DNA of 40,974 bases from Treponema sp. (lineage in GTDB: Bacteria > Spirochaetota > Spirochaetia > Treponematales > Breznakiellaceae), in contig JAISSH010000047.1 in assembly GCA_031273265.1 (NCBI GenBank), positions 1-40,974 on the forward strand, written 5' to 3'. The notes beneath the pieces were generated by a model, which was given only the letters and a program-made list of their open reading frames with translations, was not told where the DNA came from and searched no databases. Of this stretch, positions 22,759-31,939 are shown in pieces. Position 1 is the first letter of the stretch; each line of letters begins with the position of its first letter. Position numbers and translations under genes: made by a program.

Positions 22759-24354
22759 ATGACGCGAAAATTCCGCAATCCGATTTTAAGCGGTTTTTAC
22801 CCCGACCCGTCAATTTGCCGCGCGGGAAAAGATTTCTATATCGTAAACTCAACATTCGCGTATTTTCCGGGAATCCCCATTTTTCATTCAAGAGACCTTC
22901 TCCACTGGAAACAAATCGGCAACGCCATCGACCGCCCGGGTCAGTTGTGTTACGACGGACATCAAATTTCGCGGGGGCTTTTCGCACCTACAATCCGCCA
23001 CAATAAGGGGACTTTTTATATTCTTTGCACTTTGATTGGCGCGGGTGAAAATTTCGTTATCACGGCGCAAGACCCCGCAGGTCCGTGGTCTGACCCCGTT
23101 TGGCTTGAGGGAGCAGACGGCATTGACCCTTCGATTTTTTTTGACGACGACGGAAAAGTTTGGTACTGCGGAACTCATCCCGCGCCGGAGGGAGAAGCGT
23201 ATCCGGGCAATTATGAAGTTTTCGTTCATGAGATGAATCTCGACGCGCTTGCCGCCGGAAAAAATCCGCTAACAGGAAAAAGCGCCGGTATCTGGCGCGG
23301 CGCTTTGCGTAACGCCGCATGGCCTGAAGGACCGCACATTTATAAAATCGGCGGTTGGTATTACCTTCTGCATGCGGAGGGAGGAACAAGTCTTGATCAC
23401 GCGATCTGTGTCGCGCGTTCAAAAAATATTTTGGGTACGTGGGAAGGAAAAAAAAGCAATCCCGTTTTAACGCATCGTCATCTTGGAAAAAACACGGAAA
23501 TTATCAATGTGGGTCACGCCGATATTGTCGATGACGCTGATGGAAACTGGTGGATGGTTCTGCTTGCGTCCCGCCCCTTTGACGGAGTGTGCCCTCTTGG
23601 TCGGGAAACTTTCATGGTTCCGGTTTTTTGGGAGGACGAGTGGCTGTACGTCGCGACAAAATCGGGGTTAGTTGAAAATGAAATAACTCTGCCGGATTTA
23701 ACTGATGAAAGCGCGGGTTCTGAATGGATAGAAGAAAACGCCTGCGATCATTTTTCCGGCAAATTGCCGCTTAACTGGTTAACCCTGCGTATGCCTGTCA
23801 ATGAAAAAGACATCGCTTTCAGTCTTACGGAAAACACAAACGCCCTGCGGCTTTTTACAAGAGCGTCTGGTATGCGCGAAAAGGGACACTGCGCTTTTGC
23901 CGGAAGAAGAATCAGGCACAAAGACTGGACATTCTGCGCGGCAATGGAATTTTCACCGAAAAGCGAATGTGAAACAGCAGGGATAATATTAATACAGAGC
24001 GAGGACTGGCAGTACCGGTTTGAATTGCACCTAACGATGACTGGAAAAATTTCTCTCAAGCTGATAAAAGCGGCAGGTAAAGAAGATGAAATTATAGCGG
24101 ATAGAGAATGTCCCATAACGGGAAAATCGCTTATTCTCGCGGCTAAATGCGAAGATATGAAACTTTCCTTTTTTTACGGAGAGGATCAATATTCATTAAA
24201 ATTATTCGCGGCAGGAGAGGACGCGCGTATTTTAAGCACGGAATTCGCGGGCGGCTTTGTGGGCGCGGTTGCGGGCGTTTTCGCCTCAGGAAACGGAAAA
24301 AATACAGATAATTACGCCGATGTTTTTTGGGCGGAATACAGGGGTTTGCAATGA
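22759..24354 (+). CDS. GH43-family beta-xylosidase/arabinofuranosidase
   Basis: The 531-residue protein begins with the GH43 five-bladed propeller: NPILSGFYPDPSICR carries the catalytic base Asp, DGIDPSIFFDDDG the second Asp, and AWPEGPHIYK the general-acid Glu. The C-terminal 190 residues form a beta-sandwich of the kind attached to GH43 beta-xylosidases. There is no signal peptide, so it probably trims xylo-oligosaccharides inside the cell. It is coupled (ATGA) to the esterase gene, consistent with removal of side chains and acetyl groups from hemicellulose fragments. Confidence 0.95.
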   Translation: MTRKFRNPILSGFYPDPSICRAGKDFYIVNSTFAYFPGIPIFHSRDLLHWKQIGNAIDRPGQLCYDGHQISRGLFAPTIRHNKGTFYILCTLIGAGENFVITAQDPAGPWSDPVWLEGADGIDPSIFFDDDGKVWYCGTHPAPEGEAYPGNYEVFVHEMNLDALAAGKNPLTGKSAGIWRGALRNAAWPEGPHIYKIGGWYYLLHAEGGTSLDHAICVARSKNILGTWEGKKSNPVLTHRHLGKNTEIINVGHADIVDDADGNWWMVLLASRPFDGVCPLGRETFMVPVFWEDEWLYVATKSGLVENEITLPDLTDESAGSEWIEENACDHFSGKLPLNWLTLRMPVNEKDIAFSLTENTNALRLFTRASGMREKGHCAFAGRRIRHKDWTFCAAMEFSPKSECETAGIILIQSEDWQYRFELHLTMTGKISLKLIKAAGKEDEIIADRECPITGKSLILAAKCEDMKLSFFYGEDQYSLKLFAAGEDARILSTEFAGGFVGAVAGVFASGNGKNTDNYADVFWAEYRGLQ

Positions 24355-26201
24355 CGGATTTGGGTCTATCGCCGTTTTTAAGCGACGGAATGATAATTCA
24401 GCGGGACGCGGCTTTTCCAGTTTGGAGCATAAAAAAAACGACGGTTTCCTTTCTGGGGAAAAAATACGAAGCGCGCGAAACCGGCGGAAAATGGCTCGTA
24501 ACACTCGATTCTGTAAAGGCGGGAGGCCCCTTCGTCATGGAAATTGAATACAGCGGCGGTTCGGTAAAAATAAGCGACATTTATTCAGGCGACGTTTGGC
24601 TCTGCGCCGGACAGAGCAACATGGAAATGCAGATGTCCCGCCTTAGCGATGATTACAGCGAGGAGTGGCAGATAAAAGAATATCCCGTTATACGACAATT
24701 CAAAACGCCGCAGGAATGGGACTTCTCCGCTCCCCGCGAGGATTTAACGGGCGGAAGCTGGCTTTCCGCATCATCGCAAACCCTGCACGAATTTTCGGGG
24801 ACGGCGTGGTTTTTCGCAAAAAAACTCTACGAAAAGTACGAAAGGCGCGTCCCTATCGGTCTTGTCAACGCGGCATGGGGCGGCACTCCGATTGAAACGT
24901 GGATGAGCGAAGACGCCCTTGCCGATTACCCTGAAAAAATCGCGCTGGGCAGACAATACGCCGACCCCGCCAAACGCGAAGAAATCACGCGAAATACCGG
25001 CGGAGCTATTCAAGAGTGGGAAACAAATCTCGCGCATGAGGATTTGGGGTTTCCAAAAAACTGGCAAAGCCCCGAAACGGATATTTCCGGCTGGGATGAC
25101 ATTACCCTGCCCGGTGATTTTGCTCAAGCGGGACTTACCTGTTTTTGCGGCGCAATCTGGCTCGCGAAAGATTTTGAACTTTCCGCGTCTTTCGCGGAAA
25201 ACGACGCGAAAATATGGCTCGGCACTATCGTGGACGCGGACACCGTTTTTGTTAACGGAACCGCGGTTGGAAACACTGGCTACCGCTATCCGCCGCGAAA
25301 ATACGTTCCTGAGGGACTCCTCAAAAAAGGGAAAAACCGTATCGTAATAAGAGTTACGTGCAACAACGGCGAAGGGGGCGTTACCTGCGACAAGCCATTC
25401 CGCATATTTACAGATAACGAATCCGTTGAATTTTCCGGGTCATGGAAATACAAAATCGGAGCTACGGCACAGCGGAGACCGGAAGAATTTTTCTTTCAGC
25501 GCCTTCCGATGGGAAACTACAACGCGATGATTGCTCCGCTTTTTAAATATCCGTTTAAGGGCGTTATTTGGTATCAGGGCGAGTCAAATGATCCCGACCC
25601 GCTTGAATATGAAAAACTTTTCCGGTTAATGATACAGGACTGGCGGAAAAAAAGCGGAAACATGGAGCTTCCCTTCCTCTTTGTCCAACTGCCTATTTTC
25701 GGCGAACCTTCAGATAACGATGAATCTTCCTCATGGGCAATTATCCGTGAAGCGCAGACAAATGCCCTGTCTCTCCCCGCGACCGGCATGGCAGCCGCCC
25801 TTGAACTTGGCGAATGGAACGACCTTCATCCGCTTAACAAAAAAGGCGTTGGAGAGCGTCTGTACCTCGTTGCGGAAAAAATGTTATTCGCCATTGACAA
25901 CTCGTCTCCGGGACCGATACTGCGTTCTATTGAACGGCGGCAGGAGCTACTGTTTTTGTACTTCGACAACTGCGGTGCGGGATTAACCGCAAGTGAGAAG
26001 CCGTATGTCAGCGTAATTGACGGCGGTAAAACGATCCGTCTTCCGGCGGAAATTGAAGGGAAAGACTCTGTTTCAATAGATTTATCATCGGTAAAAGAGC
26101 CTAAAAGAATTTTATACGCGTGGGCGGGTAACCCGCGCGACAGGCAGTTGTTTAACAGCGACGGACTGCCCGCAATTCCATTCAGAAAAGAAATTATTTA
26201 A
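24351..26201 (+). CDS. SGNH-type sialate/acetylxylan O-acetylesterase
   Basis: The start at 24351 overlaps the GH43 stop (ATGA) with AGGGG upstream, giving 616 residues beginning MTDLGLSPFLSDGMIIQ. The SGNH hydrolase motifs are WLCAGQSNMEMQM (nucleophile Ser), GVIWYQGESN and the catalytic DLHPLNKKG. An inserted beta-sandwich (about residues 215-360) resembles the sugar-binding domain seen in sialate O-acetylesterase-like enzymes. There is no signal peptide, so it should act in the cytoplasm. Next to GH43 and GH5 genes it more likely deacetylates hemicellulose oligosaccharides than sialic acid. Confidence 0.9.
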   Translation: MTDLGLSPFLSDGMIIQRDAAFPVWSIKKTTVSFLGKKYEARETGGKWLVTLDSVKAGGPFVMEIEYSGGSVKISDIYSGDVWLCAGQSNMEMQMSRLSDDYSEEWQIKEYPVIRQFKTPQEWDFSAPREDLTGGSWLSASSQTLHEFSGTAWFFAKKLYEKYERRVPIGLVNAAWGGTPIETWMSEDALADYPEKIALGRQYADPAKREEITRNTGGAIQEWETNLAHEDLGFPKNWQSPETDISGWDDITLPGDFAQAGLTCFCGAIWLAKDFELSASFAENDAKIWLGTIVDADTVFVNGTAVGNTGYRYPPRKYVPEGLLKKGKNRIVIRVTCNNGEGGVTCDKPFRIFTDNESVEFSGSWKYKIGATAQRRPEEFFFQRLPMGNYNAMIAPLFKYPFKGVIWYQGESNDPDPLEYEKLFRLMIQDWRKKSGNMELPFLFVQLPIFGEPSDNDESSSWAIIREAQTNALSLPATGMAAALELGEWNDLHPLNKKGVGERLYLVAEKMLFAIDNSSPGPILRSIERRQELLFLYFDNCGAGLTASEKPYVSVIDGGKTIRLPAEIEGKDSVSIDLSSVKEPKRILYAWAGNPRDRQLFNSDGLPAIPFRKEII

Positions 26202-26211
26202 GGAGGAAAAT

Positions 26212-26940
26212 ATGTTTGACGTGAAGAAAACAAAGGACGAAATAATCAAATGGGTGCGCGATTATTTTGAAAAAAACGGAAAGGACTGCAACGCCGTAAT
26301 CGGCTTGAGCGGCGGCAAGGACAGTTCCGTAACAGCCGCTATTTGCGCGCAGGCGCTCGGAGCGCAGAGAGTTTTCGGGGTATTGATGCCGCAGGGAGAA
26401 CAGCACGACATCAGCTACTCGCGCGAAATTGCCGCACATTTGGGGATAAAATCGTTTGAGATAAACATCAAAAACAGCGTGGACGCCCTGCTGGAATCCG
26501 TAAAAACAAGCGGACTTTCAGCTAACAGGCAGGCTGTTATCAACATCCCGGCAAGAATCAGAATGACGACGCTTTACGCCGTATCCGCGATTTTAAACGG
26601 ACGTGTGGCGAATACCTGCAATCTCAGCGAGGACTGGATTGGTTACGCGACAAAATACGGCGACGGAGCTGGCGATTTCAGTCCGTTGGCGCAGTTAACA
26701 GTAGCGGAAGTAAGGGCGCTCGGCAGGGAACTTGGACTGCCTTCAAAGTTCACCGATAAAGTTCCAGAGGACGGGCTTTCAGGATTAACCGACGAGGAAA
26801 ACATCGGCTTTTCCTACGACATTCTGGACAAATATATCAGAGAGGGAGTCTGCGAGGATTTAAGCATAAAAGAAAAAATTGACAAACTGCATGAAATAAA
26901 TATTCATAAACTTAAACTGATGCCGCATTTTTATCCTTGA
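26212..26940 (+). CDS. nadE: NAD synthetase, ammonia-dependent
   Basis: The 242-residue protein shows the NadE signature: the PP-loop GLSGGKDSSVTAA, the QAVINIPARIRMTTLYA helix, the CNLSEDWIGYATKYGDGAGDFSPL active-site stretch and KVPEDGLSGLTDEE. It lacks the nitrilase-like glutaminase domain, so it must use ammonia to amidate deamido-NAD. The start has an excellent AGGAGG. It lies 10 bp after the esterase gene, so this housekeeping gene appears to ride at the end of the carbohydrate operon. It is followed 27 bp later by the TonB-dependent receptor gene. Confidence 0.95.
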   Translation: MFDVKKTKDEIIKWVRDYFEKNGKDCNAVIGLSGGKDSSVTAAICAQALGAQRVFGVLMPQGEQHDISYSREIAAHLGIKSFEINIKNSVDALLESVKTSGLSANRQAVINIPARIRMTTLYAVSAILNGRVANTCNLSEDWIGYATKYGDGAGDFSPLAQLTVAEVRALGRELGLPSKFTDKVPEDGLSGLTDEENIGFSYDILDKYIREGVCEDLSIKEKIDKLHEINIHKLKLMPHFYP

Positions 26941-26967
26941 GGTCTCCGGTAAATTCATGGAGACACA

Positions 26968-29598
26968 GTGATAAAGCCAAAGCCCGCGTTATGCGCTATC
27001 ATTTTAATTCTTCTATCCGCCTTTCCCCTGTTCGCGCATGATGTTGAAATAACCGTCATTGATCATGATTTGGCTCTTCCGCTTGAAGGAGCGGTTGTCC
27101 GCCTCTGGGACGGAAGCGAGCGCGTCTGCAACGAAGAGGGAAAAACTGTTATACAGGCGCCCGACAACAGGCAGGTTGTAATACAGGCGGCTTATCCCGG
27201 TTATGAAACGCTCAGGGTTGTTATTGCCGTTACGGGCAATTCTTATACGGCGGCTCTGCGCCTTTCCGGCATTATGGAAAGCAGAGAACTGGTACTAGAA
27301 GCCGAAAGACCCGGCGCAAACGAAACAAGAACAGGGCGCAGCGTCGCTGTTTCAGGACGCGACATCGCTCAGACTGGCGAAATAGGAATCATCGAAGACG
27401 TGATGACTTCCGTCAAACTTCTGCCCGGCGTCGGTTACGCCGGGTTTTTCAACGCCCAACCCAGCATACGCGGCGGCGACCCCGGCGATATGAGGGCGTC
27501 TCTGGACGGTTTTTATGTGTTTAACCCCTACCATTGGGGAGGCGGCTATTCGATCTTCGACCCGCGAATGGTAGAAAGCGCACAGCTCTCGCACGGCGTA
27601 TATTCCGCGCGTTACGGACACAGTATTTCAGGTTTGCTGGAAATTACGACAAAAAAACCGTCCCCAACCGATACGCAATTCGAGCTGGGGGTAAATACAA
27701 GCGCAGCCAGCTTCAATTTGTCTCTCCCTCTTGCGAACAAGGGAGGATTGTTGTTCATGGGGCGCGTTACTTACTACGATCCTGTCGTCGGAATTATAAA
27801 AGAATTATCTGAAGATATCCCGGAACTTGCCATTATTAATTCAGTACGGGTCGCTCCCTATATCAGAAGCGGAGCCGTTACGGGAAATTACCATTTACTT
27901 GATAATCTTGAACTTACAGCCACAGGTTTTTTCGGGATGGACGGCGTCGGCGCGTCTTATGAGAATACCGGAGAATCAGGCACCAGTTCAATGAATTTGG
28001 ATTGGACAAATTATCAGGGATTTATCAATTCTTCACTTTTATGGAATCCGCGCAATGATATGTTGTTAAAATTCAGCTTGGGAGCCGGCTACGAAGAAGC
28101 TTTATTGGATGGCGATAGTCATGTTGAACTGATAGACAGGGGGTTCACAAGCGGGGCAGGCTGGTATTATAAAAAATTAAATGAAATGAGCAGCAAATTT
28201 ACAAGTTCGTATAATTTAAATATTAAAGATTACTATAAACAATCAGACAAAGCGTTCAATATCCAAAGCAGAATTGATTATGACTGGGATATGGGAAATA
28301 GTTTTTTACTCGCTGCCGGTATACAGGAAATGTTTAATCATCACAGATCAGCCGGCAATCAAAGCGTAAATACAAGAAAAGTTTTTAATGACAAAAATTT
28401 TAACGAAGAGGATCGAAAAAAACTCTATGACGATATGGACATTGATGAATCTGATATTGAGGAATTTAATAATTTATTCAAAAACAGACTGGTTGTTAAT
28501 GTTCCTCTTAATTATAACCCCGATGTAAAAAATACTCTGTTTATCACGTCAGGTTATTTAGTCGGAGAACATCATGCCGGTAAATTAGAAACTGAATTGG
28601 GCTTGCGTATCGATCATTTTTATCTTATGGGAGATAATTTTTCCATCCAGTCAATACCCGCGTTAAACCCGCGGCTCAATTTTGATTTCAATGTTTTTAA
28701 AAAATCAGGATTCATCCAATCGCTGGATCTAAGCGCAGGAACCGGTTTATTTTCATCAGTAAATAACAATATTTTTATTGCCGAAGAAAAATATAAAATA
28801 AATGAAATGAAACCAAACAGAAGCCTGTCCTCCGTTTTGGGGACAAAACTGGAATTTCAGGGCGGCTTGATCTTCAATATCGAAGGGTACTACAAATACA
28901 TATTTGATCGCATGTATGTTCCAATAAGCGCCGATCTTGACGACACAAAAATAACCCCCTATTTTGACGGCGAAGGCAGAGCGTGGGGCATAGACCTGCT
29001 GCTGCAAAAATTACAATCCCGCTATTGGGACGGCTGGATCACTTATTCATACAGTTGGGTTAAATACCGCGATCCAAGCGCGGCAAGCGCCGACATGGGC
29101 ATTTCGGGCGGATTACAGGGAGATGAATGGTATTTTCCTTCATATCACCGGTTTCATAATTTTAATTTGATACTCAATATAAAACCCGTGCAAAAAATAA
29201 ATATATATGTGCGCTTCGGCATCGCCAGCGGAGTTCAGATTTCCAAACGTATAACCGAAGAACCTTACAGCTACCCTGTATATATATACAATAAAGACGA
29301 CCCCTCAAACAACAAATTTATCGAAATGTACTTCTGGCCTTCCAGACGCGACGAGAACAACCGCACTACCCCGTCGCTTCCCATGGATGTAAAAATTTCA
29401 ATTTTTGGAAGCAATAAAACCGGAAAAGCAAGATATGAACTGTATGTGGCTGTAGAAAATATACTAGCTTTGTTGTATAATGCCGAAGGGAATACCAGTT
29501 ATAACGGATATACGGGTCAGGTTGACACGGGCAGCACTTCAGCAACCTATGAAATACCTGTTCCGGTACCGTCTTTTGGGTTTAAGATTAGCTATTGA
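26968..29598 (+). CDS. TonB-dependent outer-membrane receptor
   Basis: The 876-residue protein starts at GTG with GGAG upstream. A signal peptide ends near FPLFA, followed by a carboxypeptidase-regulatory-like beta domain (about 24-100) and the plug domain (LKLLPGVGYAGF-like region, with PSIRGGDPGDMRASLDGF). A large beta-barrel ends in VPSFGFKISY, with a terminal aromatic residue typical of barrel insertion. It imports a ligand across the outer membrane using energy from the downstream ExbB-ExbD-TonB. The ligand could be a siderophore, a vitamin or a glycan. The neighbouring hemicellulase genes suggest a glycan, but no SusD partner is present. Confidence 0.9.
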   Translation: MIKPKPALCAIILILLSAFPLFAHDVEITVIDHDLALPLEGAVVRLWDGSERVCNEEGKTVIQAPDNRQVVIQAAYPGYETLRVVIAVTGNSYTAALRLSGIMESRELVLEAERPGANETRTGRSVAVSGRDIAQTGEIGIIEDVMTSVKLLPGVGYAGFFNAQPSIRGGDPGDMRASLDGFYVFNPYHWGGGYSIFDPRMVESAQLSHGVYSARYGHSISGLLEITTKKPSPTDTQFELGVNTSAASFNLSLPLANKGGLLFMGRVTYYDPVVGIIKELSEDIPELAIINSVRVAPYIRSGAVTGNYHLLDNLELTATGFFGMDGVGASYENTGESGTSSMNLDWTNYQGFINSSLLWNPRNDMLLKFSLGAGYEEALLDGDSHVELIDRGFTSGAGWYYKKLNEMSSKFTSSYNLNIKDYYKQSDKAFNIQSRIDYDWDMGNSFLLAAGIQEMFNHHRSAGNQSVNTRKVFNDKNFNEEDRKKLYDDMDIDESDIEEFNNLFKNRLVVNVPLNYNPDVKNTLFITSGYLVGEHHAGKLETELGLRIDHFYLMGDNFSIQSIPALNPRLNFDFNVFKKSGFIQSLDLSAGTGLFSSVNNNIFIAEEKYKINEMKPNRSLSSVLGTKLEFQGGLIFNIEGYYKYIFDRMYVPISADLDDTKITPYFDGEGRAWGIDLLLQKLQSRYWDGWITYSYSWVKYRDPSAASADMGISGGLQGDEWYFPSYHRFHNFNLILNIKPVQKINIYVRFGIASGVQISKRITEEPYSYPVYIYNKDDPSNNKFIEMYFWPSRRDENNRTTPSLPMDVKISIFGSNKTGKARYELYVAVENILALLYNAEGNTSYNGYTGQVDTGSTSATYEIPVPVPSFGFKISY

Positions 29599-29616
29599 CG
29601 AATTGAAGGAAAACCG

Positions 29617-30450
29617 ATGGGAAATCGTTATCAAAAATACATTGCGGTCTGTATTGCCGCATCTTTACTATGCGCCTGCGTTTCCGTAGTGGAAAAGACG
29701 GGACGAGTATTGGACGGTTCAGCTTTCGCGGAAAAGAGAATCGCCCGTTACCGCGCTTCGGATATGGAAATTACTTTAGTACAAAACAAAAAAAACGAAC
29801 GCTCGGTAATAATAGCCTTAAATGATTATCCAATGATGAAAATACGCGGCAGTGAACCTGATGAAAACGGGGAGTTTTACCTTATGTCGCTGGAATACCT
29901 TGCCGGAAGCGTCAACGGCTGGAATGAATACACTTTGGATATATTGGGAGAAGGCTACCTTTTTCTGGACGAAGACCCCGCGCTTAAAATAAAAAAAGAC
30001 ATTGAGCAGATTCAAATATCGGCGGGACGCATTCACCGTTTTGATACGCGCATAACAGGCGGCGAAGCCCTTACGGGTCTGCGAAACCGGCGCGAACGCA
30101 TAGCCGCTACCGTGGAATGGATGTATTCCACAGACAACGCTCCAAAGGGACAGAAAATCGACGATTTTGAAAAATACTGGAAACCCGTTCTTTTTCCTGA
30201 AATGGTCTTAAAAAAGAAAAGACCTGCCGGCTGGCTGCAGGAAGGCGACGTTTTTATCAGGTCGGAGGATATACGATGGAACACAGGCTACACGGAGCGC
30301 GTCTTCAGCGAAGAGTTAAGACCGGTACGCAACTCAGGTACATTGCTCAGGGATTGGGAAGAAGCGCTTTCATGGATATACTTGGAATATGAATGGGAAA
30401 GTATAAAGGAAAGACTTTCCCGTCTAAATATATTACAATTCATAAAATGA
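29617..30450 (+). CDS. Lipoprotein linked to the TonB system
   Basis: The 277-residue protein has a signal peptide ending in the lipobox LLCAC (Cys21). The mature region mixes beta strands (YRASDMEITLVQ, SVIIALNDYPMMKI) with a Trp-rich helical C-terminus (WEEALSWIYLEYEWESIKERL). I do not recognise a family. Its place between the receptor and exbB suggests an accessory role in ligand binding or in anchoring the receptor complex. The start has GAAGGA upstream and the gaps to both neighbours are under 20 bp, so it is part of the same operon. Confidence 0.75.
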   Translation: MGNRYQKYIAVCIAASLLCACVSVVEKTGRVLDGSAFAEKRIARYRASDMEITLVQNKKNERSVIIALNDYPMMKIRGSEPDENGEFYLMSLEYLAGSVNGWNEYTLDILGEGYLFLDEDPALKIKKDIEQIQISAGRIHRFDTRITGGEALTGLRNRRERIAATVEWMYSTDNAPKGQKIDDFEKYWKPVLFPEMVLKKKRPAGWLQEGDVFIRSEDIRWNTGYTERVFSEELRPVRNSGTLLRDWEEALSWIYLEYEWESIKERLSRLNILQFIK

Positions 30451-30461
30451 GGTAACAAATT

Positions 30462-31130
30462 ATGGAAAATGCGTCTTTTTCGGTGTTTGAGCTTTTTAAG
30501 CTCGGCGGCGTGTTTATGTGGCCGCTTCTGCTGTTCTCTATCGCGACTGTCGCCATATCTATTGAGCGCGCCGTCTATCTTATCTATCACAATTTAAATG
30601 TTGACGATCTCGCGCTTACGGTTTCCGGTTATGTGAAAGAAAATAATTATTCTGCTGCCGCCGATTATCTTTCGGAACTGACAAAACGGCGGATGGGAGC
30701 GCGCGTACTTTTGGGTCTGATAAGCCGTTCAAACCCGGGAAAAAACTTTTCCGAACACCGCGCCGAACGCGTTGTTGAAACCGAGGCGATGAACTGCATC
30801 AACTCTCTGGAGAACGGATTTAACTTCCTCACCGCGCTTGGCTCTCTTTCGCCGCTGACGGGCTTTTTGGGAACAGTATCGGGAATGATCGGCGCTTTCA
30901 GATCAATCGCCGAAGCTACCGAAGTAAACGCGCAGATTGTCGCAAACGGCATCTACGAAGCCCTTATCACCACCGTGTTCGGGCTTGTTATCGCCATTAT
31001 CGCGATGATAGCCCATTCGATATTCAGCCACATCGTCGATAAATTCGCCTCAAAGACGGAAGGCGTCTGCTCCGACTTAATCATCCAAATCGCAAATCAG
31101 AGCGCGGGCGCCGGCGGAAAAAAAGATTGA
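30462..31130 (+). CDS. exbB: ExbB/TolQ-family proton-channel protein
   Basis: The 222-residue protein has three membrane segments: FMWPLLLFSIATVAISIERAVYL (about 17-40), a central helix with LGSLSPLTGFLGTVSGMIGAF and a third, ALITTVFGLVIAIIAMIAHSIF. The second and third match the MotA/TolQ/ExbB signature around the conserved LGTVxGMI. It forms the inner-membrane channel that, with ExbD, converts proton flow into TonB movement. A GAGGT ribosome-binding site precedes the ATG. The adjacent receptor, two ExbD proteins and TonB assign it to the Ton rather than the Tol or flagellar system. Confidence 0.93.
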   Translation: MENASFSVFELFKLGGVFMWPLLLFSIATVAISIERAVYLIYHNLNVDDLALTVSGYVKENNYSAAADYLSELTKRRMGARVLLGLISRSNPGKNFSEHRAERVVETEAMNCINSLENGFNFLTALGSLSPLTGFLGTVSGMIGAFRSIAEATEVNAQIVANGIYEALITTVFGLVIAIIAMIAHSIFSHIVDKFASKTEGVCSDLIIQIANQSAGAGGKKD

Positions 31131-31136
31131 GAGAAC

Positions 31137-31541
31137 ATGAAAATAAAACGCCTTAAAAGGAACGCATTTCAGGATTCCAGCGCGTCAAGCGACGTCGCCT
31201 TTCTGCTCATAATTTATTTTATCGTGATCGCGGGCTTTAACATCAACAAAGGTTTTTTGTTGAACCTTCCCGCCAAGGATTCAACAAGGCTTATTTTAAG
31301 GGACGATCTTCTACGCTTTGAAATGGACTCGGACGGAGGCATTGTATACGAAGGAGAAGTTCTCGACATCCCGCGCGTTAAAACATTAGTACAAACAACG
31401 CAAAGGGACAATCCCAATATGGCGATTATTATTACAATCGACGGACAGGCGCAATGGCAAAAAGTAGTTCACTTTGTAGAGCTTGCGCAGGATTTAAAAA
31501 TCGATTCTTTTTCATTTACGATGAAGAGGGAGGAACTGTGA
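31137..31541 (+). CDS. exbD: ExbD-family protein, first copy
   Basis: The 134-residue protein has a short basic cytoplasmic N-terminus (KIKRLKRNAF), one membrane helix carrying the conserved Asp (SSDVAFLLIIYFIVIAGF) and a periplasmic domain. It is the proton-carrying partner of ExbB. It is followed by a second ExbD overlapping by GTGA. Two ExbD paralogues in tandem are known from several Ton operons, where they probably form mixed dimers inside the ExbB pentamer. Confidence 0.92.
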   Translation: MKIKRLKRNAFQDSSASSDVAFLLIIYFIVIAGFNINKGFLLNLPAKDSTRLILRDDLLRFEMDSDGGIVYEGEVLDIPRVKTLVQTTQRDNPNMAIIITIDGQAQWQKVVHFVELAQDLKIDSFSFTMKREEL

Positions 31542-31939
31542 GGATCAGGCGGAAGAAAAAAAGGTTTTTCATTCCTCTTAACTCCATGTCCGATGTGGCG
31601 TTCCTGCTGTTAATTTTTATCATGCTGGTAGCGTTGATCAATTACCGCAAGGAAGTAAAAATCGAATACCCGGAAGCAAAAACGGCTCTGCGGACAACAG
31701 CGGAAAAAAATCTTGAAATATGGGTAGACAGAGAAGGCGAAATATATCTGGACGGAGATCCGGGCAATCATATCGCGCTGGAAAGTAAAATATCGGAACT
31801 ATACCGCACCGCGCCGGATACAAGGGTGCATATTATCGCCGACAAGAATACTCCTTACGAAAAAATAAATTCCATACTGGAAATTTTTCAGCTCCTTCAA
31901 TATCGCGTTGTAAGTTTTGTGGTGAAAAATGATGAATGA
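31538..31939 (+). CDS. exbD: ExbD-family protein, second copy
   Basis: The real start is the GTG at 31538, overlapping the previous stop (GTGA) with GGAGG just upstream; the track's longer ORF is not needed. This gives 133 residues: a very basic start (RIRRKKKRF), a helix with the conserved Asp (SMSDVAFLLLIFIMLVALI), and a periplasmic domain ending LLQYRVVSFVVKND. It differs strongly from the first ExbD outside the helix, so the two are not recent duplicates. It overlaps the TonB start by 11 bp. Confidence 0.92.
   Translation: MRIRRKKKRFFIPLNSMSDVAFLLLIFIMLVALINYRKEVKIEYPEAKTALRTTAEKNLEIWVDREGEIYLDGDPGNHIALESKISELYRTAPDTRVHIIADKNTPYEKINSILEIFQLLQYRVVSFVVKNDE

Noticed and set aside
23060-23422. 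120-residue minus-strand ORF inside GH43
   Set aside because: Basic, low-complexity antisense translation of a conserved catalytic domain; a shadow frame.
24351-26201. A sialic-acid pathway linking the esterase to the NeuB-like gene at 37465
   Set aside because: The esterase is coupled to GH43 and lies 11 kb away; hemicellulose deacetylation fits the context better.
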